From positions 157,537,400-157,601,399 of the forward strand of contig JAKSZU010000002.1 in the NCBI GenBank assembly GCA_026018925.1: 64,000 bases of DNA. Reading direction: 5' to 3'. A program made the translations under genes and the position numbers. This document shows, piece after piece, positions 10,743-22,857 of this stretch; within the stretch, counting starts at the first letter, position 1; each line of letters begins with the position of its first letter. Origin of the DNA: Tupaia tana (lineage: Eukaryota > Chordata > Mammalia > Scandentia > Tupaiidae). The notes beneath the pieces were generated by a model that was not told the DNA's origin, searched no databases, and saw only the letters and a list, made by a program, of their open reading frames with translations.

Positions 10743-11649
10743 GAGAATAACTTCTATGCACTAAGTCTTCAGTTTTCTCTTGGCCAACTATCCCAGTGCT
10801 TTCCCATTTACATTTTGTAAATACAAATCATTGAATATCTTCTTCCTTTACATTTTTTTGTCCTTCTTGCCCCTGTGAATGTCTGAGCCCCCTTTAGGAT
10901 TCAGCGGTCAAGCCGCAACATGCTGATTCAGTTATGCCTCATTCATCAGCTCCCTGATTCCTTAAAGAAACCAGCTACAGACCAGTGCAAATACTGGCAT
11001 ATGCTCATACCCACATAAAGGTATGGATAATCTCTCTAACCCGTAAGCATCACCACATTGTCCAATTCAAGATCTCTGCATTAACGCTGCAAATCTGCCA
11101 AATAATAACAATGAAAAGAATAGTAAAGTTTGGATTTATTCATTATCTTTGTAAATAACTCATGACATTGTAATGAAATGTCCTAATTAAATCTTTCAAA
11201 TTTCACTTAGTTGCATCATTTCGTTACTGCCATGTAGTCATGAGATGAGCGATGGTACCTAAATGGTGTAAAAAATAATATTCAGTGGTTGACTTGTGAT
11301 CTTTTATTCCGCATAAGCATGAACTGATTAGAGCAATTTGGAGATCCTCAAAATCAACTCTGAGAAGGCCCTGTTCTCCGTCCTTGGCAGAGGGCTAGGT
11401 AAAACAATCCACCATGACCTGGAAGTATGCATACAGTAGAGTTAGACTATGTGATAACTATAATGTAGTCTGTGGTAAATATACAAATTTAGAATAAGTC
11501 ACATAAATTAGGTATGCATAACTGAAAACCAGTGAGGAACGTACATCCGGTGATTACACTCATTAGAAGAGATTTTTGCATGTCATCTACTCTCACTGCC
11601 GCAAAGGAGACCACACTCTCACATGGCTGGAATGGCCACCATAGGCTTC
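10743..11649. other. unassigned intergenic DNA
   Basis: About 0.9 kb of AT-rich single-copy-looking sequence. Nothing recognised. Confidence 0.5.
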
Positions 11650-11662
11650 CAAGGTGATACTT

Positions 11663-11845
11663 TTAAAAATATAATAATTATTTTATTTAACTTTAATTAA
11701 TTAGCTAATTAATTAAATTTAGCCAGTGAGGGATAGAATGAGAGAGAGGGAAAGTGAGAAAACAAGCCACTAGGTCCAGGACTCGAACCACAGTCAGCCA
11801 TGTGCGAGTCCAGTGCCCTTAACCACCACGCCACCTGCCGGTCCT
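11663..11845 (-). mobile_element. type B tRNA-SINE
   Basis: AT-rich tail built of taatt units, then 'gaaaacaagccactaggtcc' and head complement 'accacgccacctgccggtcc'. Perfect 13-bp target duplication caaggtgatactt at 11650-11662 and 11846-11858. Confidence 0.9.
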
Positions 11846-11929
11846 CAAGGTGATACTTCTTTGAAGGGTAATGTTCATTTTGGTTCTGGGGTTCTGGAAG
11901 GCTTGGTTTCAAAAATACTTAGGCTTTTA

Positions 11930-12020
11930 GAATTATTACTTGCCAGCTTCACCATATTGAATAGATTAGTGCCTAGTACTTTAGCATGTGTCCAATAAAT
12001 ATTTATTGAAGGACTATTTT
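11930..12020 (+). repeat. L2 or MIR 3' terminus
   Basis: 'gtgcctagtactttagcatg' followed by 'tgtccaataaatatttattg' matches the shared L2/MIR terminal phrase. Too short to say which. Confidence 0.5.
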
Positions 12021-12040
12021 TAATATAATGAATTAAGCTC

Positions 12041-12233
12041 TTTTTTAAAAATATGTATTTAGATTTATTTAATTTTATTTATTATATCTCTTTTTTTTAA
12101 AATTCTGCTCTAGGGCACATGCACTCAATAGACAGAGATGGAGAGAGAGAGGGAAAGTGAGAAAGCAAGCTGCCAGGTCTGGGTCCAGAACCATGGCCAG
12201 CCATGGGGAAGTCTAGTGCTCCAACCCACTAGC
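12041..12233 (-). mobile_element. type B tRNA-SINE, degraded
   Basis: 'gctctagggcacatgcactc', purine tract, 'gaaagcaagctgccaggtct', then a decayed head complement ending 'ccactagcaga'. No clear duplication. Confidence 0.7.
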
Positions 12234-12340
12234 AGATGAACTGGCATCTTGACACATTTTATTAACTATTTCCTGACACTGGATAGCCATTATGACCTAA
12301 CAACTGATAACTATTCAGAATTATAAATATTATGGGTTCA

Positions 12341-12369
12341 GCTGCTGCTGCTGCTGCTTCTTCTTCTTC
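12341..12369 (+). repeat. CTG/CTT trinucleotide tract
   Basis: Five GCTG-phase CTG units pass directly into CTT units at the tail end of the adjoining antisense type C SINE. Probably grown from a degenerate tail. Confidence 0.85.
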
Positions 12370-12370
12370 A

Positions 12371-12600
12371 AGTTTTGCTTCTTTATTTCTTCCATGAATG
12401 AGGGAGAGAGAACGTGCACCCCAGTAGGGTCTTGGCATCTGATCCAGTGATCCAGCCCCAGCCCCCCAGCGTTAGCCAGCCCCAGATCTGGGCGCAGGGT
12501 GCCTGGTGTACTGAGGGGAAACTCCAAACGTGAACCTGGACTGCCAGGTGGGTGAGCCTCAGAGCGTCGCATCTCAACCACTACACCACCGCTGGGCTCC
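12371..12600 (-). mobile_element. type C SINE, best copy
   Basis: Antisense 'tttatttcttccatgaatga' to 'cactacaccaccgctgggct'. In sense orientation the head has an A-box-like GGTGGTGTAGTGG and a B-box-like GGTTCACG, then 'cagtacaccaggca'. The longest intact copy of this type here. Confidence 0.75.
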
Positions 12601-12902
12601 AAGTTCCCCATCTTGATTCACTTGCCGGTGCTGTACTTAGTGTCAGAGCATGATCTGCCAGTGAAAGCTCCACTTACTTACGGAATGATCCTGTGGCTAA
12701 GAAACAAGCACTACTCCAAAGGTCTGTTTTTGTTTTTGTTTGTTTAGCAGAACCTGTTCAGAACTTGGGACAAATTGTCAAAACAATTTTAAATATAATA
12801 ATTACAAACCCCTCTACTGTATAAATGGTATGATATCTAAACATTATGTAGTAGGCAATAAATTTATTCCACTAGGTTATCAATCTGGCATATGGAGCTG
12901 CA
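12601..12902. other. unassigned intergenic DNA
   Basis: About 300 bp, AT-rich, with a T/G-rich patch at 12724-12746. Nothing recognised. Confidence 0.5.
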
Positions 12903-13144
12903 TTTTTTTTCTTTACCTTTTTTTATTATAGGGCACATGCAGTCGCCAGAGAGAGATAGAAAGTGTGAAATCCACCCCTCCTCCCCGCCCCCATGGTGAG
13001 ATGGCCATGCAGCAATCCCGTCTCCTCTCGGGATCTTGGGCATGCACCACATGGCATGGTTTTCAAGCTCTGGGTCCGGGATGCAAAAGACACAACCAGC
13101 CATGCGGGAGCTAGTGCCTTAAAATCCATACTACTTGCAGGCCC
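12903..13144 (-). mobile_element. type A tRNA-SINE, degraded
   Basis: 'tattatagggcacatgcagt', altered core 'ccaccc ctcctccccgcccc', then 'gtctcctctcgggatcttgg', head complement decayed (ctacttgcaggccc). Several small deletions mark it as old. Confidence 0.75.
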
Positions 13145-13238
13145 TGGGACTGCTTATTCTGACACTCATTTTCTTGTTCTTTTTCATATTACTAGTCAAC
13201 ATAGGAGGAAAAATGGACCTATTTACAATATGACTTTT

Positions 13239-13496
13239 TTTTTTTTTTTTAAGATTTTTTTGCCATGGAGTGAATGCACTTGCCAGAGAGAGAGAGACAG
13301 AGAGAGGGAAAGTGAGAAACCACCCCACAGGGGGGATCGCTATGCCACAGTTCTTTCTCCTCCAATCCCCTCTCAGGATTTTGGGCACACACGCACACAC
13401 GTCTTGCATGATTCTCAAGACACTGGGTCCAGAACTCAAACCATGGTCAGCCTTGTAGGAGTCTAGCGTCTTAACCACTGCAGCATCTGCTGGCTC
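13239..13496 (-). mobile_element. type A tRNA-SINE
   Basis: T tail (13235-13250), 'gccatggagtgaatgcactt', core 'cccacaggggggatcgc', head complement ending 'cagcatctgctggctc'. A tgacttt repeat flanks it at 13231 and 13501. Confidence 0.85.
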
Positions 13497-13520
13497 AAAG
13501 TGACTTTCTTAAGATATTTG

Positions 13521-13975
13521 TGGGGTCAACAGGTGGCATGGTGGCTGAAGTGACTGGACTCCCACATGGCTGACTGAGTCCTGGACCTGGCAACTTGTTT
13601 TTCCACTTTCCTACTCTATTTAGTCAACTTTAATAAAATAAAATAATGACAATCGGGACCAGCAGATAGCGTAATGGCTACGTCACTGGACTCCCATGTA
13701 GTCAACCACAGTTCGAGTCCCAGACCCGGTGGCTTAAACTCACACTGGGCACGAGTGCGCGCGTGCCCAAGATCCCGAGAGGAGAATGGAGAAGGGATTG
13801 CAGCGTGGCCATCGCCCCTGGGGGGTGATTTCTCGCTTTCTGTCTCTCTGTCTCTCTGTCTTTCTGGTGAGCACACGTGCCCTATAGTAAAAACCTCTCT
13901 AAAAAAAATAAAAGAAGAGAAAAGAAAAAGACAATAATTGACAATGAATAAAATTAAATAATTCTTTAAAAAAAA
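13521..13975 (+). mobile_element. type B tRNA-SINE, interrupted
   Basis: Head 'ggggtcaacaggtggcatgg' and 'gtcctggacctggcaacttg' on the left, AAT-rich tail after the nested copy on the right. Outer target duplication aagatatttg at 13511-13520 and 13976-13985 brackets both, proving one host element. Confidence 0.85.
13655..13929 (+). mobile_element. type A tRNA-SINE nested in type B
   Basis: Full length, head gggaccagcagatagcgtaa, B box GGTTCGAGTCC intact, core CCCCTGGGGGG. Target duplication gacaat at 13648-13653 and 13930-13935 lies in the AT tail of the host. Confidence 0.9.
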
Positions 13976-13985
13976 AAGATATTTG

Positions 13986-15479
13986 CAAAAATAACTTTTT
14001 AAATGTTTCCAGTAGCTCCCTGAGTCATACCTAAGCGAAGTCTGGAGAGCCAGGCATCAGAGTCATGTCCAGTTACCTTAGTCCAAAGCTGGAGCCCCAG
14101 GAATAACACACGCATCCACTCACTAAGAGCTCAGCTCTGTTCTTCTCAGATATATCTTTGCCATCTTTCGGCTTGGGGTTCTACTGAAATGTGAGAATGG
14201 CTGTATAGACAAAGGTATTGTTTTCTCTAACTACTAAAACATTCTGAAGAGATTTGTTATTCTCCAGAACAAACGCAAAGCCAGCCAAACTAAAAGCACA
14301 GCCCTCCAAAAATAGACTTCTCAATACAAATGAAAGTGTTCGAACACTGAGTTTCTGGAGCCATTTTCTAACAACCAGAGCTTTGTCCTTTGTAGACTGG
14401 TGTTGATGTAACAAATGTCAGCTGAGAAGAGGAGAGAGGTGGGTTTCTTTGTTAGACTACTTCTCGCAAATCCTGACAGTTTAATAGGTAGTCCACTGCA
14501 TGGTCTTTGACCAAAATGATTTTGTAATATGGTTGTAAAACTCTTAAGATTTGCTTTTTACACTGTGGGATTGAAGTCTATAACAGATGCTGTTATAAGT
14601 AACAAGCTGAAACTCAGAAAGCAATGAAAATATCTTATTCTGACTTCTTACATAACAATACCTTTTTCTTTGAATTGCAAATAAGCTGTTGGCCAGTTTT
14701 CTTTTACTTTTTTTTCTTTTTGCTTTATTTTCTGAGGGGAGAAAATGGCTTTCCTGCAAACACTAAACAATTGAAAGTATGTGGTCACTGAGTGCCTAAA
14801 GGAAAATGCATTTATACTGACATTTTTCTTTTTACAAACTGTAAGATTAAAAACCTTGAATCTGCTTTTCTCCATGAGTACTCTTTCTGGATTAAGTTAT
14901 TAATTGTCTAATGACGTCACTATCAATCACTTAACGTATTTCATATAAATTGGTGAGGTTTAGCAAACAACATATTTACCACTAAATTCAGTCATAAGCT
15001 CAGAAGAGAAAAATATGTGTAGTAGGATATCATTTAGATTAAAAATTGCACACACACACACACACAGTGTTTATAAGTGAATAGAAAGAAGTAGGCACTA
15101 TATACTATTCATACTAGTCTACATACTTTATATATTTATTTTATAGACTATGTTTTATATATAGATATATTTATATATACACACACACTATGTACATGTA
15201 TTCTTTATACATTCATGCTATATACACCTGAATTTTGAGAATATTTTACAAGCAGGAGTATTAATATGTTGTTAATGTAGTAAAAACAATAAAATAAAGT
15301 TAGCAATAAGATTTATTGGTGAGTGGGGGAATGGAGTTCGATGGCGAATTCTTATTCCTTTTCAGCTATATGTAGTGTGGTATAAATGGTGGCAGTTTGG
15401 GGACCTGATAAATAGGTTTGTATTTTAGTTATATCATACTATAGTTTTATGACCTACTACTGCAAGATCTGTATTTTTT
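13986..15479. other. unassigned intergenic DNA with CA repeat
   Basis: About 1.5 kb with no SINE. Contains (CA) at about 15047-15066 and a TATA-rich patch at 15110-15200. No exon signal. Confidence 0.5.
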
Positions 15480-15496
15480 CTGAATGTACATTTCTT

Positions 15497-15760
15497 TTTT
15501 TATTTTTTGGAGAGATTTTCGCTATAGGGTGCGTGCGCTCGCCAGACAGACAGAGAGAGACATAGAGACAGAAAGCGAGAAATCACCCCCCACGGGGGAT
15601 GGTCACGCCGCAATCCCTTCTCCTCTATTCTCCTTTCAGGATCTTGGGCTTGCACGCACACGCGCCTGGCGTGAGTTTTAAGCCACTGGGTCCGGGACTC
15701 GAACCACGGTCGACTATGTGGGAGTCCAGTGACCTAGCCATTACGCTAACTGCTGGTTCC
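15497..15760 (-). mobile_element. type A tRNA-SINE, young
   Basis: Perfect 17-bp target duplication ctgaatgtacatttctt at 15480-15496 and 15761-15777. Antisense 'tcgctatagggtgcgtgcgc' retains CpG. The B-box complement GGACTCGAACC is exact. Confidence 0.95.
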
Positions 15761-16204
15761 CTGAATGTACATTTCTTATCAGTAAATAAGGGAAGCATTT
15801 CCCATCTCAAAGGGCTGCAATGGAGATAACACCTAAGAGTAAGCCAGGGCTTCTTCCTCTGGTCTAAGCGGTTGTGGTCCCTTTCCTTCAGGAATTTCAA
15901 CTCATCCCAGGTTTCTGCAAGTTAGAAAAAGCCACAGAAATGCATTTGGGGCAGTGTTGATCTGTCATACACTATGTCCTCCAGACATTCTACTAATGTC
16001 ACCTGAAATACCATGGTCTCTGAATTCACTTTCATTCTTTTGCTTTTTCCCAACAGACTAATCATTTTAGAGACCTTCTCGACACGGCCTCATCCCTCCC
16101 AAAGAGTCATTATCCAGTGTCCTCTAAGGATTGGAGGACAGTCACTCACTATCAGATCCATATGTGTGCCTTGCATTGCACCATGGTGTAAGTTGCCAAA
16201 AAAA

Positions 16205-16241
<37 letters not shown>
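16205..16241 (+). repeat. (CA)n microsatellite
   Basis: An uninterrupted CA run of about 37 bp. Confidence 0.95.
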
Positions 16242-16243
<2 letters not shown>

Positions 16244-16271
16244 ACATTTGAAAGCAGACCTTACCCTTACT

Positions 16272-16447
16272 CAGTGGTTCTTAGTTTACAGTTCTAGATC
16301 AGTAGCATTCACATTGCCTGGGAACTTGTTAGAAACACACATTACTAAGCCCACCCAAAATCAACTAAGTCAGTCTGAGGTGAAACCCAGGGCCCTTAAT
16401 AAGCTCTTGGAGTCATTCTGCTGTAAACTGAAGTTTGAGAATTGCTG
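16272..16447 (+). mobile_element. MER5-type hAT-Charlie MITE
   Basis: 'cagtggttcttagtttacag', 'gcctgggaacttgttagaaa', 'actaagcccaccc' and terminal 'tttgagaattgctg' match the palindromic MER5 family (cagtggttctca..gagaaccactg). No coding capacity. Ancient in placentals. Confidence 0.72.
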
Positions 16448-17905
16448 CCAAATGTAATAACCATCACCCTCCTCAGTAGCTGCAAACCATAAGTAACCCC
16501 TGAATATATTCGGAACCTTTCTTGACACCGATTCTACTCTAAAGGAGCACTGCAGGAATCTGAAGGAAGAAAATGGCACTCAGTGGTAGCTTCTCTCCAC
16601 CCCCCCCCCATCGTTATTTTTAAAGCAATGTTTCAAAGAAGAAAAGAGTAAGCTAAAAATAATAATCCCACAGAATTTGGCCTGCAACTATTTCCATTTA
16701 ATTTGGCATTATATTGGGCTATATTACAAATGGAAATATTCCAACACAACTAAAATCTTGTTCTATGTGGCAATAAGAATATAAAAATTGATTAAAAATT
16801 TTAAACCAACACCTGAAATAAATCTGTAATTGCAGTGCGATGGTATGTTTCCAGATAGGTGAATCGAAGACCAAAGGCTACTTTACGAGAGAAAAGTAGA
16901 AAAGCGAAATTATAGGGGATGACTTTACTAATTCCTAAAAACTGGTATTGAGATGCTTCATGGGCAATATATGAAAATTCTGAGAGTTGTAGGATCTTAA
17001 GCAGATGAATGCATTTTCCAGTTAAAGTTTTATTGGCAGGATAGAGAAGCAAACGTACACTCAAGAAATTTTTACTGTTAATATACGTATGTAAGAATGG
17101 GCAGTTTTGTTAGTTCAGAAGAAAGTCCTTAAATTATTAAATCGTTCCTGGGTAGCATATCACCTGCCACTCACACCTTCATGGAAATAGCACCACACTT
17201 AAGACAGGCTGAAATGGAGCCGATAATATATTCTAATTTGATCCATTCTTCTTTATAGCTATGACCAAAGGGGAAAAAGACAATTATTTTGTGCATTTTA
17301 TTCTCATAACTTTTGGGTTGAAGTAATTTAGAATTAACAGCATAACTGCAAGAAGGCCTAGAAGGGAAGAACGCTGGTTTCTCCATCATTTTCACAGCAG
17401 CTAGAACCTACATGTTTGTCCAAGTGACGGTGCAGAGCAGCAGGCAGGGCCCGTGGCAGAGAGTCCCAGGAGGCTCCATATGCCTTTAATGGGTTCTGCA
17501 GGACACGGAAACACACGTCTCTGAATGGAATAAGTGAAGTCGCCGAATGGTGTACAAAGAACAGGGAAGAAGCACTGCATAAAGGATTTGAGGGGCTGGG
17601 AGAGTTAAGACATGATGTAGTACAGGATTAAAAACAACTGACGTTCTCAGAATACAACTGTTCAGTTCTTAGTTTTATCATTTAGGGAAAAATGCTAATA
17701 ATAAAAAAGATAGATTTTAGAACTGGCTCTGAAAAAAAACTAGTCTCAACCAGTCTAATTCTCTGAACCTATCCTCTCCCACATACATAAGAGCCCAATC
17801 TGGATAGGCTGTGTAACCTCCAAGGGGATTTAAAAAAAAAAAAAAAATCCCTCTGACTATTGAGCTCTGAACTAGATTCAGACCTGCCCATCATCAAGTA
17901 TTTGT
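16448..17905. other. unassigned intergenic DNA
   Basis: About 1.45 kb, AT-rich, with a C run near 16601-16609. No repeat or exon recognised. Confidence 0.5.
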
Positions 17906-17919
17906 TAAAAGATGTTGCT

Positions 17920-18178
17920 TGGGAGCCAGCAGATAGCATAATGGTTACATCACTGGAATCGCACATAGCTGACCACGGTTCGAGTCCCAGACCTGGCAGC
18001 TTAAAATTCACACCAGGCACGCGTGTATGTATACCCAAAATCCTGAGAGGAGACTGGAGGAGAAGCGACTGTGGCATGGCCATCCCTCCGGTGGGTGATT
18101 TCTTGCTTCCTGTCTCTCTGTCTCTCCGGCAAGCTCACACGTCCTATAGCAAAAACCTCTCTTAAAAAAAAAAAAAAA
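17920..18178 (+). mobile_element. type A tRNA-SINE
   Basis: Head gggagccagcagatagcata, B box GGTTCGAGTCC exact. The core lost the palindrome (ATCCCTCCGGTGGG). Imperfect duplication agatgttgctt/agatgcttgct around 17910 and 18182. Confidence 0.88.
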
Positions 18179-18239
18179 GAAGATGCTTGCTAAATATGCT
18201 TGCATAAAATGCTGGCAATTTTAGAGTCTCAGAATTTTT

Positions 18240-18501
18240 TTTTTTTTTGAGAGGTTTTTCGCTATAGGGCGCATGTGCTCGCCAGACAGACAGAGAGAGA
18301 TACAGAGACAGAAAGCGAGAAATCACCCCCCAGGGGGGATGGTCACGCCGCAATCCCTTCTCCTCCATTCTACTCTCGGGATTTTGGGCACGCACGCACA
18401 CGCGCCCGGCGTGAGTTTTAAGCCATCGGGTCCGGGACGCGAACCGCGGTCGACTACATGGGAGTCCAGCGACATAGCCATTACGCTAACTGCTGGTTCC
18501 C
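18240..18501 (-). mobile_element. type A tRNA-SINE, very young
   Basis: Perfect 18-bp target duplication tagagtctcagaattttt at 18222-18239 and 18502-18519. CpG-rich ends kept (cgcacgcacacgcgcccggc). C/G core intact at 18326-18340. Confidence 0.95.
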
Positions 18502-18519
18502 TAGAGTCTCAGAATTTTT

Positions 18520-20765
18520 ACTGAAAAGGATAACATATCATTAATCTCTGGCATGCTGATGTTCATTTCTTTTCCAATGCAATGCTGGGTGAGTGGACAG
18601 GAAGGTGGGGCCAGCCCTGCAGCAGGTCCTAGGTTAATTGTTTCATAGTATTCATAAGCTCTTTCCTTCCATTGTTGATCAGCTTTCCTTCTAAAGGTGG
18701 TTTATGATGTCTTCTATTAAACATTTGAAAATGTTTACAAGGCTTGTTCTTTGGGGGTTCATTATTTTGATGGGATTAGAAAGCTCCCATAGACTCAAAC
18801 TGTCTTGGGAGAGTTCCCCAATAAAAGATCCATGGATCTAGCATGTGGAAGGAGAAAGCCAATAGCGTCCTAGAAGGACATTTGCCAAATGACACAAAAA
18901 TTTTCAATTATATAAAACTCCTGAAGTTTAGGGTAAAACACTGGCTTCTTTGTACTACATTCAAATTTGAGATGGTTTCCAATTTTCTGGGTGTATTCAG
19001 TCTTTTGTTGAGTACTGACTCATTCACCTCAGAGACAAGCTGCACATACATATCCCTGCACATATTTAAATATACATATGCAATCTGTAAACACTGGAGC
19101 AACATTCAATAGTGTTGAGTTCATTGTTTCTCACTGGTTGTGACAGTCTGGCTTTTATTTCATCAGAGCAATGGGCACCGATATATTAGATCTGCTATCT
19201 TCACTATGGATTGATTTAGCTATGTGTCTACAGAAATTTGAAATTGACAACATAAACATGCTATGAAAATGAAATCTTAAAGAAACTAATAGCCTATGAC
19301 CAAAGAAAGAAAAAGCTTTTTCCATGCATCCAAATTCCTCCAGCTTAATATGTTTAAATGAAAAAAATTTGCACTTCAAAAGGATTACTACTTTCAGTGT
19401 AACATCTACCTAAATAAGGAAAATTCTGCTCTGTTAACCAAAGCTTTCTGCTGCTTATAAAGACCTGAAAGGATAAGAAATATTCTAGCTTCCTCAAGGC
19501 ATCCATACTTGAACAGTGCTAAATACCGGAAGAATGATTTTCCAATTCATTTTTTTTTTAAGCTGACTGATATTCTTGTGAAATATTCTTATCTTATTCT
19601 CTTTTAAACAATTTTAAATGAGAATTTCTTTTCTCTCATGTTTGAAAGCTTCAATAACTACAAAAATGATTCCCTTAAGAGGGAGAGAACCTTGGTGGAA
19701 TGACTGATGGTGGCATGGGGCCATCTGAAAGCTACAGGAAGCCATTCGAAATCCATCATTGTCTTTATCCTGCCTATGTATTCCTATGATTCTGGACACT
19801 CAGTACAATCCTCTGTTTTATGACACACATGTCAACTTTACATAGACATATCAGGTTTTGAAATTTTCTCTCATGAGAAAAAACATGCTCCACCAGATCA
19901 AATGCACTTTGGAATGAAGAAACTCATGTGTACATCTATCTATAATTTGAAAACTTCTTTTCCTATGGAAAAGAAATAAAATTAGAAAGAAGAGACTGGA
20001 GGGCCCAAGCAATGTGATTATATTCGGACGCAAAGAAATGCAGATTGACTGAAGGCAAATGACAGGCACAGTTTTGGCCTAGCCATGGTGGGGCAGAGGT
20101 AGCAGAACGCTCTGCAATGCTGGAAGTCATAGGGACGATCAGGCTCTGTTCCCGGGTCAACCTGTACATGGCCAAAGGCACTTGATGTGCCATGATGCTG
20201 CCTGGCTAAGAAAGGCTGTCGAAAATGCTTGTCTTTTTCTCTCTCAAGAAAAAAAAATAACTAAACTTTAAAAAATGTACAAAATTTACACATCAGTTTT
20301 AAAGTTGGCCAAGGGAACTGTTATTTCAATAAAAGTGTTCTGTGTCAGGAAAGTTTGCTTTTTGCTGTAAACTGTAATTTTTTTAAAAGCCATTATCTGG
20401 GCTTGCAACATCTACTATCTCAATTTAGAAGCAAATGTCACTTCTTCAGTCTTTCTTGCATTATCTTTGTTTAAACCAAATATATTAGATAGTGGCAATT
20501 AATTTCTCTCTCTCACACACATGTGCAGGCACTCCCTGGCAAAACAAAACAAAACACACACACAAAAATGAATTCTTTTTAACCAAAGGAAAACATTTGT
20601 CTAAGCTATCAGAATTATGCCTTCCATGTAAAAGTGGCCTATTTAGAGAGAAACTTTGCAAATTTCAAATAATCCTATCGACTTTTCTGTGTAATTCTTA
20701 CCAGGAATGATGGTTCAACAAGAAGGCAATGTTTTTGATTGCAAATAGGTCAGTATTAATCCCTG
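18520..20765. other. SINE-free intergenic DNA
   Basis: About 2.2 kb without any recognised transposon, exon or RNA gene. (CA)-rich stretches lie at 20510-20570. Confidence 0.5.
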
Positions 20766-20779
20766 AAATAAAGCATGAC

Positions 20780-20944
20780 TTGGGGCCAGCCAGGGTCATG
20801 GTGGTTGAGGTGCTGGACGCCCACATGGCCGATCATGGTTTACATCCTGGTAGCTTGCTTTCTCACTTTCCCTCCCTCTGTGTCACTGGTCAAATTAAAG
20901 TAAATGAATGTATAAATAAAATTAAGTTAATAATTATTATTTTT
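20780..20944 (+). mobile_element. type B tRNA-SINE
   Basis: Head 'ggggccagccagggtcatgg', then 'tagcttgctttctcactttc' and 'ctggtcaaattaaag' tail. Imperfect duplication aaataaagcatgac/aaatgaagcataac at 20766-20779 and 20945-20958. Confidence 0.85.
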
Positions 20945-21094
20945 AAATGAAGCATAACAAGATAAATCAAAGGCTTTATTGTAAAAAGTTACTATGTTTA
21001 ACTATACATAATTATAGACATAGTTAAAAAAAAATATTTCCAAAAGTAGTTCGGTGTCTCTGTACGCAATGTTGATGAGGAAATATAGCACGAG

Positions 21095-21305
21095 CTTTTG
21101 ATACAGAGAAATCTGGGTCCAAATCTTTGCTCTACAAAGTTTGTGACTTGGGGCAGATGTTTAACCTACATGAACCTGGTTTCCTAGTCAGCCAAACAAA
21201 GGGTGACTATTGTTCCAAATTGAAAGGACTGTTTGTTGCGATGTGATTAAATGAGACTGGGGTAAAGCTCCTGGCACTTAATAGACATTGAATAAATGCC
21301 ATTTT
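21095..21305 (+). repeat. MIR SINE, long copy
   Basis: 'gtgacttggggcagatgttt', 'aacctacatgaacctggttt', 'ctggcacttaatagacattg' and 'aataaatgcc' run in MIR order through to the 3' end. Confidence 0.75.
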
Positions 21306-21842
21306 GCTTCCTTTTATTAACCAGGTGTTGTTTTATGTATAAAATTTCTCAACTGAAGTACTGAGCCCAAAGGTATCCCAGGGCCTTTTTGTAGTAATTA
21401 CGTCAATTTAAATATGCAGGTGAATTCTCAAGTAGGATAAGCTTCTACATAACAGTGATCTGGAAAATTAACAATAGAAGGAATTCTAAAGGTCTAAGAA
21501 GGAAATTTTAATAGAAAACTACCTTATTTAAAAGTCAGTTATTCAATAAATAGAAAGTCAGTAGTTATGTTTACTGCATTCTTTAATATTCATGTATTTT
21601 AAGTATGCTGATTTGCCAACTGCACGCTAAATCACATCGTTATTTAAATTTTTTTCTCTTCCAAATCTCCATGAAAGCAATTTCTACTTTCACAGCAGTA
21701 TGTATCTGATGGGAAGATTTTAGAGGTTTTAAAAGCTTTGCACTTCATATACATTTGACTTGTAAGGAGCATAACAAAAGAAAGTAGTGTCTCTATTTAA
21801 ATAATTAAGAACAAGTGACTAATGTGGGCCTGTGACATTATT
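21306..21842. other. unassigned intergenic DNA
   Basis: About 540 bp, AT-rich. Nothing recognised. Confidence 0.5.
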
Positions 21843-21850
21843 AGCAACCA

Positions 21851-22092
21851 TATGTGTGTGTGTACATACATTTTTAAATTTGGCCAGAAGGTGTGTACAC
21901 TTGCCGAGAGAGAAGGGATGCATGGGAATGAGACAGCAATCTTCCTGGGAAATGGCCACACCACAATCCCATCTCCTCCTCTATTTTTCCTTTCTGAATG
22001 TGACCGCAACCAAACTCAGGTCCAGGACTTCAACAGAGTAGCTTGGCCATGTAAGATCTAGCTGCCTTAACCACCATGCTACTGGCTGGTCC
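21851..22092 (-). mobile_element. type A tRNA-SINE, degraded
   Basis: 'ggccagaaggtgtgtacact', '...ccacaatcccatctcctcct', head complement ending 'accatgctactggctggtcc'. Target duplication agcaacca at 21843-21850 and 22093-22100. Confidence 0.75.
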
Positions 22093-22100
22093 AGCAACCA

Positions 22101-22479
22101 CCTTTTAATTCAGATACAGGTATTCAAATGAATATACTGCAATGAATAAAATAAGCCACTGCAGCTCTCATTCACCGTAATCTGTAATTGTATGTACCGC
22201 ATATGCTTTAACTCCAAGTTCGAGAGAGTATCTTCACATGCAAGATATAAGCTGTCAGCATAGATCATGAGACTAAACAGATTTCTCCCATTAAAGAAGA
22301 TAAAACTTATGCCTTGGGGGAAAAATAGAATTCTAGTGATTACTAAACAATCAGCCATCTCATTTTATATCTTAAATTCAGAGTTGTAAAAAGGCAACTC
22401 TAATTATATTAGAAAAGAGGCTCACCAAGTATGGAAAAGCATAGCAATAATTTCATTTTCTCCTCACATCCTTCTATAT
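22101..22479. other. unassigned intergenic DNA
   Basis: About 380 bp, AT-rich. Nothing recognised. Confidence 0.5.
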
Positions 22480-22738
22480 GTAAAAAAAATGTTGCCAGAG
22501 GATGCATGTGCTTACCAGAGTGAGACAGGGAGAGGGAGAGGGGGAGAGAGAGAAAGCACGCTCCTCTCCCCCAAGAGGGAAGGTCACGCTGCAATCCTTT
22601 CTCTTCCATCCTGCTGGGATCTGGGACATGCAGGCATATGCCACCTATGTGCATCTCACACTGCCGGGCCTGGGACTCAAACCACAGGGTTGGCTGTGTG
22701 GGATCTGGCCACCTTAACCAACAGCTATGGGGCAGGTT
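22480..22738 (-). mobile_element. type A-like tRNA-SINE, diverged
   Basis: 'gttgccagaggatgcatgtg', long GA tract (22520-22557), 'cacgctgcaatcctttctct', decayed head complement 'gtgggatctggccacctt'. The most diverged of the antisense type A copies. Confidence 0.65.
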
Positions 22739-22857
22739 GCACCCTTCCATTTTAACAATAAAGACAACTTTCTGAGCAGAAGGCTTTTTTCAGCTCTGAA
22801 AACTAATAATCAGAAATAACTATAACTGCTAACTAGAAACCGGACCTCAAAATGCTT

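Noticed and set aside
15110-15200. TATA-rich stretch as promoter or origin
   Set aside because: Simple TA/TATA low complexity beside a CA repeat. No associated gene.
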